NCBI RefSeq assembly: GCF_022698145.1
Contig: NZ_JALDAX010000013.1
Location: 186,001-250,000 of the forward strand
DNA: 64,000 nucleotides
Direction: 5' to 3'
Origin: Streptomyces spinosisporus
GTDB taxonomy: Bacteria > Actinomycetota > Actinomycetes > Streptomycetales > Streptomycetaceae
How positions within the stretch are numbered: position 1 is the stretch's first letter; each line of letters opens with the position of its first letter. The notes beneath the pieces were generated by a model. It ran no database searches and was not told the DNA's origin. It saw nothing but the letters and a program-made list of their open reading frames with translations. A program made the position numbers and the translations under genes. Positions 1 to 8,376 of the stretch are shown in pieces.

Positions 1-297
1 GGGCGGGAGGCGCTGCGCGCCTGGTTCGAGGAGCCCGAGGACGAGCCGCGGGTGCGGGACGAGTTCTTCATGAAGCTGGCGCTCGCTCCGCAGACCGGTC
101 TCGCCGACCAGATCGCCCTGATCAACAAGCAACGGCGCCAGTACTTGAACACCATGCGCAACCTGTCGAAACTGGCCGCCGCCGAGAACCGGGACAACCG
201 TGTCGCGCAGCTGCTGATCGAGGGCGCGATGCTGCACCTGCAGGCCGACCTCGACTGGCTGGAACGGTGCCAGGAAGAGCTGGAGGAGCTGGAGTGA
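1..297 (+). CDS. PadR-family transcriptional regulator, C-terminal part
   Basis: The reading frame is open from the first base, so the gene begins upstream and only the last 98 residues are present. They form a charged, Leu-rich helical segment typical of the dimerising C-terminal domain (Vir_act_alpha_C) of PadR regulators, including a stretch around KQRRQYLNTMRNL and an acidic end. PadR proteins are winged-helix repressors that often control adjacent export genes; the DNA-binding half is outside the window. The stop codon overlaps the GTG start of the following ABC ATPase gene (GTGA), so the regulator is translationally coupled to the exporter it probably controls. The family call rests only on the C-terminal half. 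Confidence 0.75.
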   Translation, partial: GREALRAWFEEPEDEPRVRDEFFMKLALAPQTGLADQIALINKQRRQYLNTMRNLSKLAAAENRDNRVAQLLIEGAMLHLQADLDWLERCQEELEELE

Positions 298-1043
298 GCG
301 ACAGTCCCGCTCCCGTGCTGCACGCCCAGGGTCTGCTCAAGACGCACTACGGCGAGGGCGCCCCCGCCCATGCCGTGCGCGGAGTCGATCTCTGTGTCCG
401 GCAGGGCGAGTTCGTGGCCGTCACCGGCCCCTCCGGCGCCGGCAAGTCGACGCTGCTGCATCTGCTGGGCGGACTGCAGCGTCCCGACGGCGGCAGCATA
501 CGGCTGGACGGCGTGCCCACCGACAGCTGGAGCGAGGCGCGCTGGGCGGTGGAGCGCAGGAAGCGCATCGGCATCGTCTTCCAGTTCTTCAACCTGGTCT
601 CGAACCTGTCGGTCGCCGACAACGTGGAGCTGCCCGCCCTGCTCGCCGGGGTGCCGCCCCGGCAGGCGCGCGCCGGGCGGGAGGAGCTGCTGGCCGAGCT
701 GGGCCTCGCGGGCAAGGAGCGGAGCATGCCGGGCGAGCTGTCGGGCGGTGAGCAGCAGCGGGTCGCACTGGCCCGGGCCCTGGTCAACCATCCCCCGCTG
801 CTGCTGGCGGACGAGCCCGCGGGCAGCCTGGACAGCAAGGGCACCCGTGAGGTGATGCGGCTGCTGTCCCGCTTCCACCGGCGCGGCCAGACGATCGTGC
901 TGGTCACCCATGACGCCCGGCTGGCGAGCGCCGCGGACCGGGTCATCAGCTTCTTCGACGGGCGCATAGCCGACGACGCGGAACTGGACGGCAGGCCGAC
1001 CCGCGGGACCGGGATATCCGGAGTGCTGGAACTCAAGGACTGA
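294..1043 (+). CDS. ABC transporter ATP-binding protein (MacB/LolD type)
   Basis: A 249-residue nucleotide-binding subunit. Walker A (GPSGAGKST) is at residues 45-53, the LSGGEQQR signature at about 149-156, Walker B (LLLADEP) begins near 169, and the H-loop is in VTHDAR. The VFQFFNLVSNLSV Q-loop context is typical of ATPases paired with FtsX-type permeases. The GTG start at 294 is chosen because it overlaps the upstream PadR stop and begins a normal N-terminus; an in-frame start 27 nt upstream would lie inside padR. The permease partner follows 55 nt downstream. The complex probably exports or extracts a hydrophobic compound or lipid; the substrate is unknown. Confidence 0.93.
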   Translation: MSDSPAPVLHAQGLLKTHYGEGAPAHAVRGVDLCVRQGEFVAVTGPSGAGKSTLLHLLGGLQRPDGGSIRLDGVPTDSWSEARWAVERRKRIGIVFQFFNLVSNLSVADNVELPALLAGVPPRQARAGREELLAELGLAGKERSMPGELSGGEQQRVALARALVNHPPLLLADEPAGSLDSKGTREVMRLLSRFHRRGQTIVLVTHDARLASAADRVISFFDGRIADDAELDGRPTRGTGISGVLELKD

Positions 1044-1098
1044 CATGCGGGTGTACGACCGTTGCCGCGCGCCCCGCGGACCGAGGGGCTGAGCCGCC

Positions 1099-3612
1099 GT
1101 GCGAGCGACCTTGCGCTGGGCGCACTCCGATCTGCGCACCCACCGCGGCGAGGCACTGTTCCTGGTGCTCGCCACGGCCGGGATCGTGGTGTCGCTGCTG
1201 CTGGCCACGGCCCTGTTCGGCTACGCCACCAACCCCTGGCAACGCATCTTCACCCAGGAGCGCGGTGCGCACGTGTGGATCCACACGGCCGAGTCCGCCC
1301 AGGCGCGGAAGCTCGCGGACCTGGACGGCGTCCAGTCCGTCGCCGGCCCCTACCCCGCCGCCTCCACCACCCTCGCCTCCCGCGGCACCCGTGCCTCGGT
1401 GGAGCTGCGCGCCACGCCCGAGCGCCCCACCGTGGGCCGTCCGCTCCTGACCGCGGGCCACTGGCTGGACCCCGCCACCCCCGACGGCGTGGTGCTGGAG
1501 AGCCGACTCGCCCGTGCCCTGCTCGCGGAACCCGGCGACACGCTCACCCTGCCGGGCTCGGCCCGGACGGTGACCGTCCTCGGCGTGGCCGACAGCGCCG
1601 AGCCCCGCTACCGCCCCGGCGAACAGCCCGGGCTCGTCTGGGCGCTGCCCTCCGCCGTGCCCCACCCGACCAGCCAGGTCATCGGGCTGCGCCTGACCGA
1701 CCCCGACGACACCGGCTACGCCGTCCAGCGCGCCGTCACCGTCCTCGGCGCCGGCGCCATCGGCGAGGTCTCCACCTGGCAGCAGGCCCGCGCCGAGGCA
1801 CAGGGCGACAACCGGCTGCTCGGTCAGGTGCTGGGGCTGTTCGGCGTGGGCGCGCTGCTCGCGGCCGGGCTCGCGGTGCACGGCGCGATCTCCACCCGTA
1901 TCCGCGGCCACCTCCGGGACATCTCCGTCCTCAAGGCGATCGGCTTCACCCCGGCCCAGGTCGTCCGCGTCTTCCTCTTCCAGCACATCGCCTACGCCGT
2001 GCTGGGCGCCGTGAGCGCCGCGGCACTCACCCAGGCCCTGGGCAGCCGCTTCCCGGGCCGCCTCGGCGACGCGGTCGGCGTCTGGCAGGGCCTGCCTGGC
2101 CACACGGTCGCCCTGTTCGCCATTCCGGTCGGCGCGGTGCTCTTCATCGGCGCGACGACGGGCCTCGCGGCGTGGCGGGCGGGGCGGGTGCCGCCGGTGC
2201 CGGTGCCTCGGGGGCCGGTCGCGGGCGGGCGCGGGCTGGGGGCGCGGTTTGCGGCGAAGGGCGGTAGCGGGACGGGCTTTCGGGCCCTTGCGCCCCGGCC
2301 TTCGGCCGCGGAGGACCACAGTGCGCGCCTCAGCACGCCGGTGCCGGTGTCGGTGCCGGTGCGACGGACGCTCGGTTTTCGGCGTACCGCTCCGGGCGAC
2401 GAGCGAGGGGCCGGTTCGGTCCACGGCCTTCAGGCGCCGGCGTCTGCCGGGCCGTCGAGCGGGCAGCTCTCCGGCCTGGCGCGGCGGGCGCTCGCGCTGG
2501 GCGTGCCGCCCGCGCTGGTGCTGGGCTGGCACACGACCTTCGTCCGCCGGCTGCGGTCGCTGGCCACCGTGGCCCGGCTCGCGCTGCCCCTGCTGCTGAT
2601 CGTCGTGGCGATGAGCGCCTGGACCACCATCGACCGCTTCCACAGCAGACCCGAGCAGATCGGCCTGCCGGCCGCGCTCACCGTCCACACCGACGCCGGC
2701 CTGAGCGACCGCGGCACCCGCGCGGTGCTGGACCGCGACCCGCAGGTCGCCGCCGCCTACCCCGGCGTCGAGGTAGCCGCGCTGGTCCCCGGGCAGACGG
2801 CCACCATCGCGCTGCGCGGCCTCGGCACCCGCCACCACCCCTACCCGTACGCCCTGGCCGAGGGCCGCCCCGCGCGCGCCGACGACGAGGCGGTGGCCGG
2901 GCAGGGGCTGCTCGATCTGCTGGACGTCCACGTCGGCGACTGGGTGCGGATGACGGTCGGCGACCAGCCGCAGATCCTGCACATCGTGGGCCGCAGCATC
3001 GAACCGGAGAACGCCGGCCGCGTCATCTCCACCTCGCTCGACACCCTCCGCGACAACGACCCACACCTCGCCCCGACGCTCTACCAGCTCCGGCTGCGCC
3101 CCGGGGCCGACCCCCAGACGGTGGCGGAGCAGCTGACCACCGCCGGGCACGGGCATCTGGACGTGCACGCCGTGACCAACCCGGCCGACGGGCTCTCGCC
3201 CCTGCGCTCGGTCGTCGCGGGGCTGATCGTCGTGCTCGCCCTCATCGGGCTCGTCGAACTGCTCACCGCGATCGGCGGCACCGTCCGCGAGGGCGAACGC
3301 GATCTGCTCGCCCTCAAGGCCATCGGCCTGTCCCCGCGCCAGATCACCGCGATCACGGTCACGGCCACCGGCTGCACCGCCCTGGCCGCCGTCGTCGCGG
3401 GTACGGCCGTGGGCACTCCTCTCGCGCACTGGCTGATCGACGCCCAGGGCAGATCGAGCGGGATCGGCGCGGGCATCGCCCAGGGTCCGTCGCCGGTACT
3501 GCTGGTCCTGTTCGGTGCGGCGGCGGTGCTGGGCGCCGCGGGGCTCGCCGCCCTGCCCGCGGCCCGAGCGGCCCGCCGCCGCCTCGCGGACACGCTCAGC
3601 GCGGTGACCTGA
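1099..3612 (+). CDS. FtsX-family ABC transporter permease
   Basis: An 837-residue permease with an N-terminal membrane anchor (about 20-40), a periplasmic-type domain, an FtsX transmembrane block around 245-375 containing the cytoplasmic motif DISVLKAIGFTPAQV, a second extracellular domain, and a C-terminal FtsX block from about 700 with the matching motif DLLALKAIGLSPRQI. This is the usual two-FtsX architecture of actinobacterial MacB-like permeases. Between the two halves, residues about 365-470 form a low-complexity stretch rich in Gly, Ala, Pro and Arg, encoded by DNA with short GGTGCC-type repeats; it looks like a lineage-specific expansion of a linker. The GTG start follows the ATPase gene by 55 nt. 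Confidence 0.9.
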   Translation: MRATLRWAHSDLRTHRGEALFLVLATAGIVVSLLLATALFGYATNPWQRIFTQERGAHVWIHTAESAQARKLADLDGVQSVAGPYPAASTTLASRGTRASVELRATPERPTVGRPLLTAGHWLDPATPDGVVLESRLARALLAEPGDTLTLPGSARTVTVLGVADSAEPRYRPGEQPGLVWALPSAVPHPTSQVIGLRLTDPDDTGYAVQRAVTVLGAGAIGEVSTWQQARAEAQGDNRLLGQVLGLFGVGALLAAGLAVHGAISTRIRGHLRDISVLKAIGFTPAQVVRVFLFQHIAYAVLGAVSAAALTQALGSRFPGRLGDAVGVWQGLPGHTVALFAIPVGAVLFIGATTGLAAWRAGRVPPVPVPRGPVAGGRGLGARFAAKGGSGTGFRALAPRPSAAEDHSARLSTPVPVSVPVRRTLGFRRTAPGDERGAGSVHGLQAPASAGPSSGQLSGLARRALALGVPPALVLGWHTTFVRRLRSLATVARLALPLLLIVVAMSAWTTIDRFHSRPEQIGLPAALTVHTDAGLSDRGTRAVLDRDPQVAAAYPGVEVAALVPGQTATIALRGLGTRHHPYPYALAEGRPARADDEAVAGQGLLDLLDVHVGDWVRMTVGDQPQILHIVGRSIEPENAGRVISTSLDTLRDNDPHLAPTLYQLRLRPGADPQTVAEQLTTAGHGHLDVHAVTNPADGLSPLRSVVAGLIVVLALIGLVELLTAIGGTVREGERDLLALKAIGLSPRQITAITVTATGCTALAAVVAGTAVGTPLAHWLIDAQGRSSGIGAGIAQGPSPVLLVLFGAAAVLGAAGLAALPAARAARRRLADTLSAVT

Positions 3613-3618
3613 CCTCGG

Positions 3619-4623
3619 TCAAGTCCCGTAGGGGCTGCGGGGGTTGTACGGGTTGTTGTAGGGATTTCCGTGCGGGTTGTTGTACGGATCGCCGTGCGGG
3701 TTGTTCTGCGGCGGACCGTACGGGCTTCCCTGCGGCGGGACGTACGGGCTGCCCGACGGAGGGCCGTACGGATGGCCCGGCGGAGAGCCGTACGGATGGC
3801 CCGGCGGCGGTACGAACCCGCCGGCACCCTGCGGTGCGTACGGCGGAGGCGGTGGCGGTGGCGATTGCGGCGGGGTGATCCGCGGCAGGATTGCCGGGTG
3901 CGCCGCCAGCCGGACGCCGTAGCGCTGTCTGAGCCGCCGCAGCTCCAGCAGTGCGATCCCCGTGACCGTCACGGGCGCGCCCAGGATGAAGACGATCCCC
4001 ATCGTGAGGCTCAGGCCGTGCAGATCGCCGGTGAACAGGTCCGGGAGCGCCATCAGCCAGGTCGTGACCGTGGCGAGCAGCGGCGGCAGACCGCGGTGCA
4101 CCACGGCGGTGCCGAAGAAGTTCCCCGACAGCTTGACCGCGCCCGTGATCACGAACACCGCCATCCACATCCCGACGAGGCTCAGCACGAGCTTGGCGAC
4201 GACCCCGAACACGTCGCCCAGCCGGAAGAGCAGCACCGTCCCGAACACCGAACCGATGAAGAGCAGCAGCAGCTTGAGCGCACTGAGGAGCGGGCTCTTC
4301 AGCTGCCGTACCGTGCCACCGCGCCGCCAGACGAAGAGCATCACTCCGACCGTCAGCGGGGTGATGAAGAACAGCACGGCGGAGGCGGTGGCGGCGTTGT
4401 CCAGCATCTCGTCGAAGGCGAACCCGCCCTCGACGAAGGTGTAGACACCGAGAGCCGCGATCGCCCCGGCGATGATCCGCACCCGCTTGAGCTGCTCCAC
4501 CGACGGGTCGACCGCCTCCGGGATCCACGCCGGATGGAACACCGCCCGCGCCACCTGATGAGGCTTCAGAAAGGTCCGCGCGGTCAGCCTCTCGCTGAGC
4601 CAACTCCCTTGTGCACTACTCAC
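3619..4623 (-). CDS. Multi-pass membrane protein with Pro/Tyr/Gly-rich C-terminal tail
   Basis: A 334-residue protein of unknown function. After an amphipathic N-terminus, residues about 45-230 hold five or six hydrophobic segments, somewhat reminiscent of Yip1-like proteins. The last ~90 residues are a low-complexity tail: a polyproline run, then repeats such as GHPYGPP and NNPYNNPYN, encoded by DNA repeats at about 3640-3840. Such tails are common in Streptomyces membrane proteins and are presumably cytoplasmic. The GTG start is preceded by GGGGGAG, which lies in the 3' arm of the hairpin at 4632-4665. It converges with the FtsX permease gene with only 6 nt between the stops. Confidence 0.7.
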   Translation of the reverse strand: MSSAQGSWLSERLTARTFLKPHQVARAVFHPAWIPEAVDPSVEQLKRVRIIAGAIAALGVYTFVEGGFAFDEMLDNAATASAVLFFITPLTVGVMLFVWRRGGTVRQLKSPLLSALKLLLLFIGSVFGTVLLFRLGDVFGVVAKLVLSLVGMWMAVFVITGAVKLSGNFFGTAVVHRGLPPLLATVTTWLMALPDLFTGDLHGLSLTMGIVFILGAPVTVTGIALLELRRLRQRYGVRLAAHPAILPRITPPQSPPPPPPPYAPQGAGGFVPPPGHPYGSPPGHPYGPPSGSPYVPPQGSPYGPPQNNPHGDPYNNPHGNPYNNPYNPRSPYGT

Positions 4624-4631
4624 GTTGCACT

Positions 4632-4665
4632 CCCCCGAGCGGTCGTGTCCATGATCGCTCGGGGG
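4632..4665 (-). terminator. Stem-loop after pgi, overlapping the next gene's ribosome site
   Basis: A perfect 10-bp stem (CCCCCGAGCG / CGCTCGGGGG) with a 14-nt loop lies between the pgi stop and the GTG of the membrane-protein gene. On the minus strand its distal arm continues into GGGGGAG, the probable ribosome binding site of that gene. It may terminate pgi transcripts, limit translation of the next gene, or both. Confidence 0.6.
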
Positions 4666-4722
4666 ATTCTACGGGACGCGCACGACCCCACGCCGCCCGC
4701 TTCCCGCACCGCGACGGTGACG

Positions 4723-6378
4723 TCATGCCCGGCCGCGCAGCTCCCGGTACCTGGCGACCAGCGCCTTGCTCGACTCGTCCAGACCCGGTACCTGGGCCCC
4801 CTCGGTCAGCGCGGGCTCGACCCGCTTGGCGAGCACCTTGCCGAGTTCCACGCCCCACTGGTCGAAGGAGTCGATGTTCCACACGGCACCCTGGACGAAC
4901 ACCTTGTGCTCGTACAGCGCGATCAGCTGGCCCAGCACCGACGGGGTCAGCTCACGCGCCAGGATCGTCGTCGTCGGGTGGTTGCCCTTGAACGTCTTGT
5001 GCGGCACCAGCTCCTCCGCCACCCCCTCGGCCCGGACCTCGTCCGGCGTCTTGCCGAAGGCCAGCGCCTGGGTCTGCGCGAAGAAGTTGGCCATCAGCAG
5101 ATCGTGCTGCGCCTTCAGCGTCCCGCTCAGCTCGGCCACCGGCTCGGCGAAGCCGATGAAGTCGGCGGGGATCAACTTCGTTCCCTGGTGGATGAGTTGG
5201 TAGTACGCATGCTGTCCGTTGGTGCCCGGCGTGCCCCACACCACGGGCCCGGTCTGCCAGTCGACCTCCTGCCCGTCCCGCCCCACGTACTTGCCGTTGG
5301 ACTCCATGTCCAGCTGCTGCAGATAGGCGGTGAACTTCGACAGATAGTGGCTGTACGGCAGCACCGCATGCGACTGGGCGCCCAGGAAGTTGCCGTACCA
5401 GATGCCCAGCAGGCCCAGGATCAGCGGGGCGTTGGCCTCGGCGGGCGCGTTCTTGAAGTGCTCGTCGACGATGCGGAATCCGTCGAGCATCTCGCGGAAG
5501 CGGTCCGGGCCGATGGCGATCATCAGGGACAGGCCGATCGCCGAGTCGTACGAGTAGCGGCCGCCGACCCAGTCCCAGAACTCGAACATGTTGTCCGGGT
5601 CGATACCGAACTCGCCGACCTTCTCCGCGTTCGTCGACAGCGCCACGAAGTGCCGGGCGACGGCCTCCTGACCGGCCTTCAGCTCACCGAGCAGCCACTC
5701 GCGCGCGGAGGTCGCGTTGGTGATCGTCTCGATGGTGGTGAAGGTCTTGGAGGCGATGATGAACAGCGTCTCCGCCGCGTCCAGGTCGCGGGTGGCCTCG
5801 TGCAGGTCGGCGCCGTCGACGTTCGACACGAAGCGGACCGTCAGGCCGCGGTCGGTGAAGCCGCGCAGCACCTCGTACGCCATCGCGGGTCCGAGGTCGG
5901 AGCCGCCGATGCCGATGTTGACGACGTTCTTGATGCGCTTGCCGGTGTGCCCCGTCCACACGCCGGAGCGGACCCGCTCGGCGAAGCCGGCCATCTTGTC
6001 GAGCACGGCGTGCACGCGCGGCACGACGTTCTCCCCGTCGACCTCGATCACCGCGTCCCGCGGGGCGCGCAGCGCGGTGTGCAGCACGGCCCGGTCCTCG
6101 GTGACGTTGATCTTCTCGCCGCGGAACATGGCGTCCCGCAGGCCGAACACATCGGTGGCGGCGGCCAGTTCACGCAGCAGCCGCAGGGTCTCGTCCGTGA
6201 CGAGATGCTTGGAGTAGTCGATGTACAGGTCGCCCACCTGGAGGGTGTAGCCGGTGCCGCGGCCCGGGTCGGCGGCGAAGAGCTCCCGGAGATGGGTGTC
6301 GGCGAGTTCCTCGCGGTGCTCCGCGAGCGCGGTCCACTCGGGCGTCCGGTTGAGCCTGTTACGGCCGTCTGCGTTCAT
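4723..6378 (-). CDS. pgi: Glucose-6-phosphate isomerase
   Basis: A 551-residue cytosolic enzyme interconverting glucose 6-phosphate and fructose 6-phosphate, linking glycolysis to the pentose phosphate pathway. Family signatures are present: the sugar-phosphate loop GIGGSDLGPAM, KTFTTIETITNA, signature 1 in DWVGGRYSYDSAIGLS and the C-terminal signature FDQWGVELGKVLA. Length is normal. The ATG at 6378 is chosen because AAAGAAGG lies about 10 nt upstream and the protein then starts MNADGRNRLN; longer frames lack conserved sequence. It follows the MFS gene in the same direction after 52 nt. Confidence 0.97.
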   Translation of the reverse strand: MNADGRNRLNRTPEWTALAEHREELADTHLRELFAADPGRGTGYTLQVGDLYIDYSKHLVTDETLRLLRELAAATDVFGLRDAMFRGEKINVTEDRAVLHTALRAPRDAVIEVDGENVVPRVHAVLDKMAGFAERVRSGVWTGHTGKRIKNVVNIGIGGSDLGPAMAYEVLRGFTDRGLTVRFVSNVDGADLHEATRDLDAAETLFIIASKTFTTIETITNATSAREWLLGELKAGQEAVARHFVALSTNAEKVGEFGIDPDNMFEFWDWVGGRYSYDSAIGLSLMIAIGPDRFREMLDGFRIVDEHFKNAPAEANAPLILGLLGIWYGNFLGAQSHAVLPYSHYLSKFTAYLQQLDMESNGKYVGRDGQEVDWQTGPVVWGTPGTNGQHAYYQLIHQGTKLIPADFIGFAEPVAELSGTLKAQHDLLMANFFAQTQALAFGKTPDEVRAEGVAEELVPHKTFKGNHPTTTILARELTPSVLGQLIALYEHKVFVQGAVWNIDSFDQWGVELGKVLAKRVEPALTEGAQVPGLDESSKALVARYRELRGRA

Positions 6379-6430
6379 GTCCGACGTCAGCCTTCTTTCG
6401 TGCCTGTCCCAGCTGTTCCAACCTAGTTGA

Positions 6431-7699
6431 TCAGCGCGGGGCGCGAGCCGTCGTGGCGTCGTCGTCCGGCGCAACAACAGGTACGTCCGGCTTGCGGGCA
6501 GGTATCAGCGCGAGGACGGACAGAACGAAGAACGAGGCGGCGAGCAGCGCCGGAGTGTTCGCGCCCCATGCGGTGGCCACGGCGCCGCCGAGGAGTGCGC
6601 CGAGCGGAGCTCCCGCGACGGCGAGAGTGCGGAAGGCGGAGCTGATCCGGCCCAGCATCTCCGCGGGCGCGCGCTGCTGCATCAGGGTCGTGGTGTTGAC
6701 GTTCCACACCATGCCCATGAAGCCGAAGACGGCGAGGGCCGACGACGCCGCGATCAGGCTGCGCACCCCGCCCATGAGCACCAGGGCGCCGATCTGCACG
6801 GACCCGGCGAGCAGCACGGCCCGCGGGGCCCCGAGCCTGGAGGTGATGCGCCGGTTCACCGCTCCCCCGGCCAGGCCGCCGACGGTGTACGCCGTCATGG
6901 CCGCCGCGTATCCGGCGGTGCCGGCGTCCAGCCAGCCGGTCACCAGGAGCACCAGCGTGGCGATCAGCGCGCCCATGCCGATGTTGCACAGCGACGACGC
7001 GACGCACAGCCCGCGCAGGGCTCGGTCCCGCCACAGGGTGCGCAGCCCGTCCGCGATGTCCCGGCGCAGGGTGTCGCCCGCCGGTCTCGGGGCGCGCTCG
7101 GGCGCCTCGGTCCGCAGGGAGCAGACCAGCGCGGCGGCCAGCAGGAAGGTCGCCGCGTCGGCCGCGAAGGGCACGGCAGTGCCCGCCGCGATGAGCAGGG
7201 GCACCACGGGCGCCCCGATCAGACCGCCCGCGATCTGCTGCCCGGTCATCAGACGCGCGTTTGCGCTGCCGAGTGCCGCGCGGTCCACCAGCGCGGGCAG
7301 CAGCGCCGTCGAGGCGTTGTCGAAGAGTGTCTGGAGCGTGGTCAGGGCGAACGCGAGCACGATGAGCAGCGCGATGGAGGCGTGATCGAGCGCGACGGCC
7401 ACGGCGAAGAGGGCGACCAGCAGCCCGCGCAGCGCGTCGACCGTCCACATGGCCCGCCGCTGGTCCACCCGGTCGGCGACCGCGCCGCCCAGCAGCCCGA
7501 AGACGATGCCCGGCAGATAGCCGCAGGCGGTCACCGATGCGACGAGCAGCGGGCGGTCGGTGAGCGAGACGGCGAGCAGGGGCAGCGCAGCGCCCCGCAG
7601 CGCGTCCCCGAACCGGGACACCACAGCGGCCGTCCACAGCCGCCCGAATCCCCCACGCCACGCGGGCGCGAGCACGCCCGTCTCCTCGACCGTCGCCAC
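6431..7699 (-). CDS. MFS transporter (MFS_3/EntS-like drug or siderophore exporter)
   Basis: A 422-residue major facilitator with about 12 hydrophobic segments. The N-terminal half has RFGDALRGAALPLLAVSLT and the loop between helices 2 and 3 reads GGAVADRVDQRRAM, the MFS motif-A position. It resembles the enterobactin-exporter/macrolide-efflux branch of proton antiporters; the substrate cannot be read from sequence. The GTG start is preceded by GAGGGGGAG. Upstream lies a full RecA-NDp DNA-damage promoter (7730-7752), unexpected for a transporter and suggesting induction by genotoxic stress. The gene sits between the RbpA-family gene and pgi, all on the minus strand. Confidence 0.9.
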   Translation of the reverse strand: MATVEETGVLAPAWRGGFGRLWTAAVVSRFGDALRGAALPLLAVSLTDRPLLVASVTACGYLPGIVFGLLGGAVADRVDQRRAMWTVDALRGLLVALFAVAVALDHASIALLIVLAFALTTLQTLFDNASTALLPALVDRAALGSANARLMTGQQIAGGLIGAPVVPLLIAAGTAVPFAADAATFLLAAALVCSLRTEAPERAPRPAGDTLRRDIADGLRTLWRDRALRGLCVASSLCNIGMGALIATLVLLVTGWLDAGTAGYAAAMTAYTVGGLAGGAVNRRITSRLGAPRAVLLAGSVQIGALVLMGGVRSLIAASSALAVFGFMGMVWNVNTTTLMQQRAPAEMLGRISSAFRTLAVAGAPLGALLGGAVATAWGANTPALLAASFFVLSVLALIPARKPDVPVVAPDDDATTARAPR

Positions 7700-7729
7700 A
7701 ACTCCCCCTCACGGTTGCCCGATGCACAA

Positions 7730-7752
7730 ACCGTAGAGGGCAGCACTGACAA
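7730..7752 (-). promoter_or_regulatory. RecA-NDp-type DNA-damage promoter upstream of the MFS gene
   Basis: On the minus strand TTGTCAGTG (7744-7752) is followed after exactly 8 nt by TACGGT (7730-7735). This matches the actinobacterial RecA-independent damage promoter TTGTCRGTG-N8-TAnnnT, the PafBC-type element. The predicted transcription start leaves a leader of roughly 20-25 nt that contains the ribosome site. Confidence 0.8.
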
Positions 7753-7828
7753 TCGGTCCGGCGGCGATCGGCCGGGCGGGAAACAGCTCCGGCCAGGCAC
7801 CACTCGGTACCCGGCCGGCCGTCAACTC

Positions 7829-8164
7829 CTAGATCTCGCCCCGCAGTTTGGCGAGCGCCTCGGCGAGGATCGCCTCGCCGTCCGCATCGCTGCGCCGCTC
7901 CCGGACGTACGCGAGATGCGTCTTGTAGGGCTCGGTGCGCGGCGGGTCCGGTGGGTTGTCCCGGTCCTGCCCGGCCGGGAAGCCGCAGCGCGGGCAGTCC
8001 CAGGTCTCGGGAACCTGCGCGTCGCTGGCGAAGCTGGGCTGCGTCTCGTGCCCGTTCGAGCACCAGAAGGAGATGCGCAGACGCGGCGCGGACTCGCCGC
8101 GCTCGGCCTCGCCCATCGGCCCCGCCCCGACCCGGCTTCCTCGGATCGCGTTGCCACTTGCCAC
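7829..8164 (-). CDS. rbpA: RbpA-family RNA polymerase-binding protein (probably the second paralogue)
   Basis: A 111-residue protein with the RbpA layout: basic N-terminal tail (AIRGSRVG), a zinc-type core with C-x3-H and CPRCG ligands, and a C-terminal helical region with KTHLAYVRERRS matching the sigma-interaction segment KTHWDMLxERR of RbpA. RbpA binds RNA polymerase and the principal sigma factor and stabilises open complexes. The sequence diverges clearly from the main rbpA as I remember it (core C-x3-H versus C-x3-GH and a different linker), so I take it as the RbpB-type paralogue found in streptomycetes. GTG start with AGGGAG about 7 nt upstream. A hairpin in the 5' leader (8192-8216) may be regulatory. 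Confidence 0.85.
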   Translation of the reverse strand: MASGNAIRGSRVGAGPMGEAERGESAPRLRISFWCSNGHETQPSFASDAQVPETWDCPRCGFPAGQDRDNPPDPPRTEPYKTHLAYVRERRSDADGEAILAEALAKLRGEI

Positions 8165-8191
8165 GGTGTAACTCCCTGCGTGATGGTGCCG

Positions 8192-8216
8192 CGAAGCGAG
8201 TCGGCGTTTCGCTTCG
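8192..8216 (-). promoter_or_regulatory. 5'-leader stem-loop of the RbpA-family gene
   Basis: Perfect 8-bp inverted repeat CGAAGCGA / TCGCTTCG with a 9-nt loop, 27 nt upstream of the GTG start. It lies in the likely transcribed leader, so it could affect translation or RNA stability; no known riboswitch class was recognised. Confidence 0.4.
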
Positions 8217-8292
8217 TTGCGAGCGCCTCAGTCTACGTAAGGCCCAACGCGCGTCCAGTGATTGGAGTTACAACCTCCGTACCCAGACGCAA

Positions 8293-8338
8293 GCCCCATG
8301 ATAGGCCGCGCTCAGTTGCGCGTACCGGACATGGGGCC
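8293..8338 (-). terminator. Possible terminator downstream of secG
   Basis: GCCCCATG and CATGGGGC form an 8-bp stem enclosing a 29-nt internal region that itself contains GCGC-rich complementarity. It lies after the secG stop and before the RbpA-family promoter region. The long loop makes this a weak call. Confidence 0.35.
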
Positions 8339-8376
8339 TTACGTGCGGAATGCAGGTGTGGTCTGTGCGTTGCTGC

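Noticed and set aside
1033..3429. 798-codon reverse-strand frame opposite the FtsX permease
   Set aside because: Antisense shadow of a clear permease; composition is Arg/Gly/Asp-rich without any domain.
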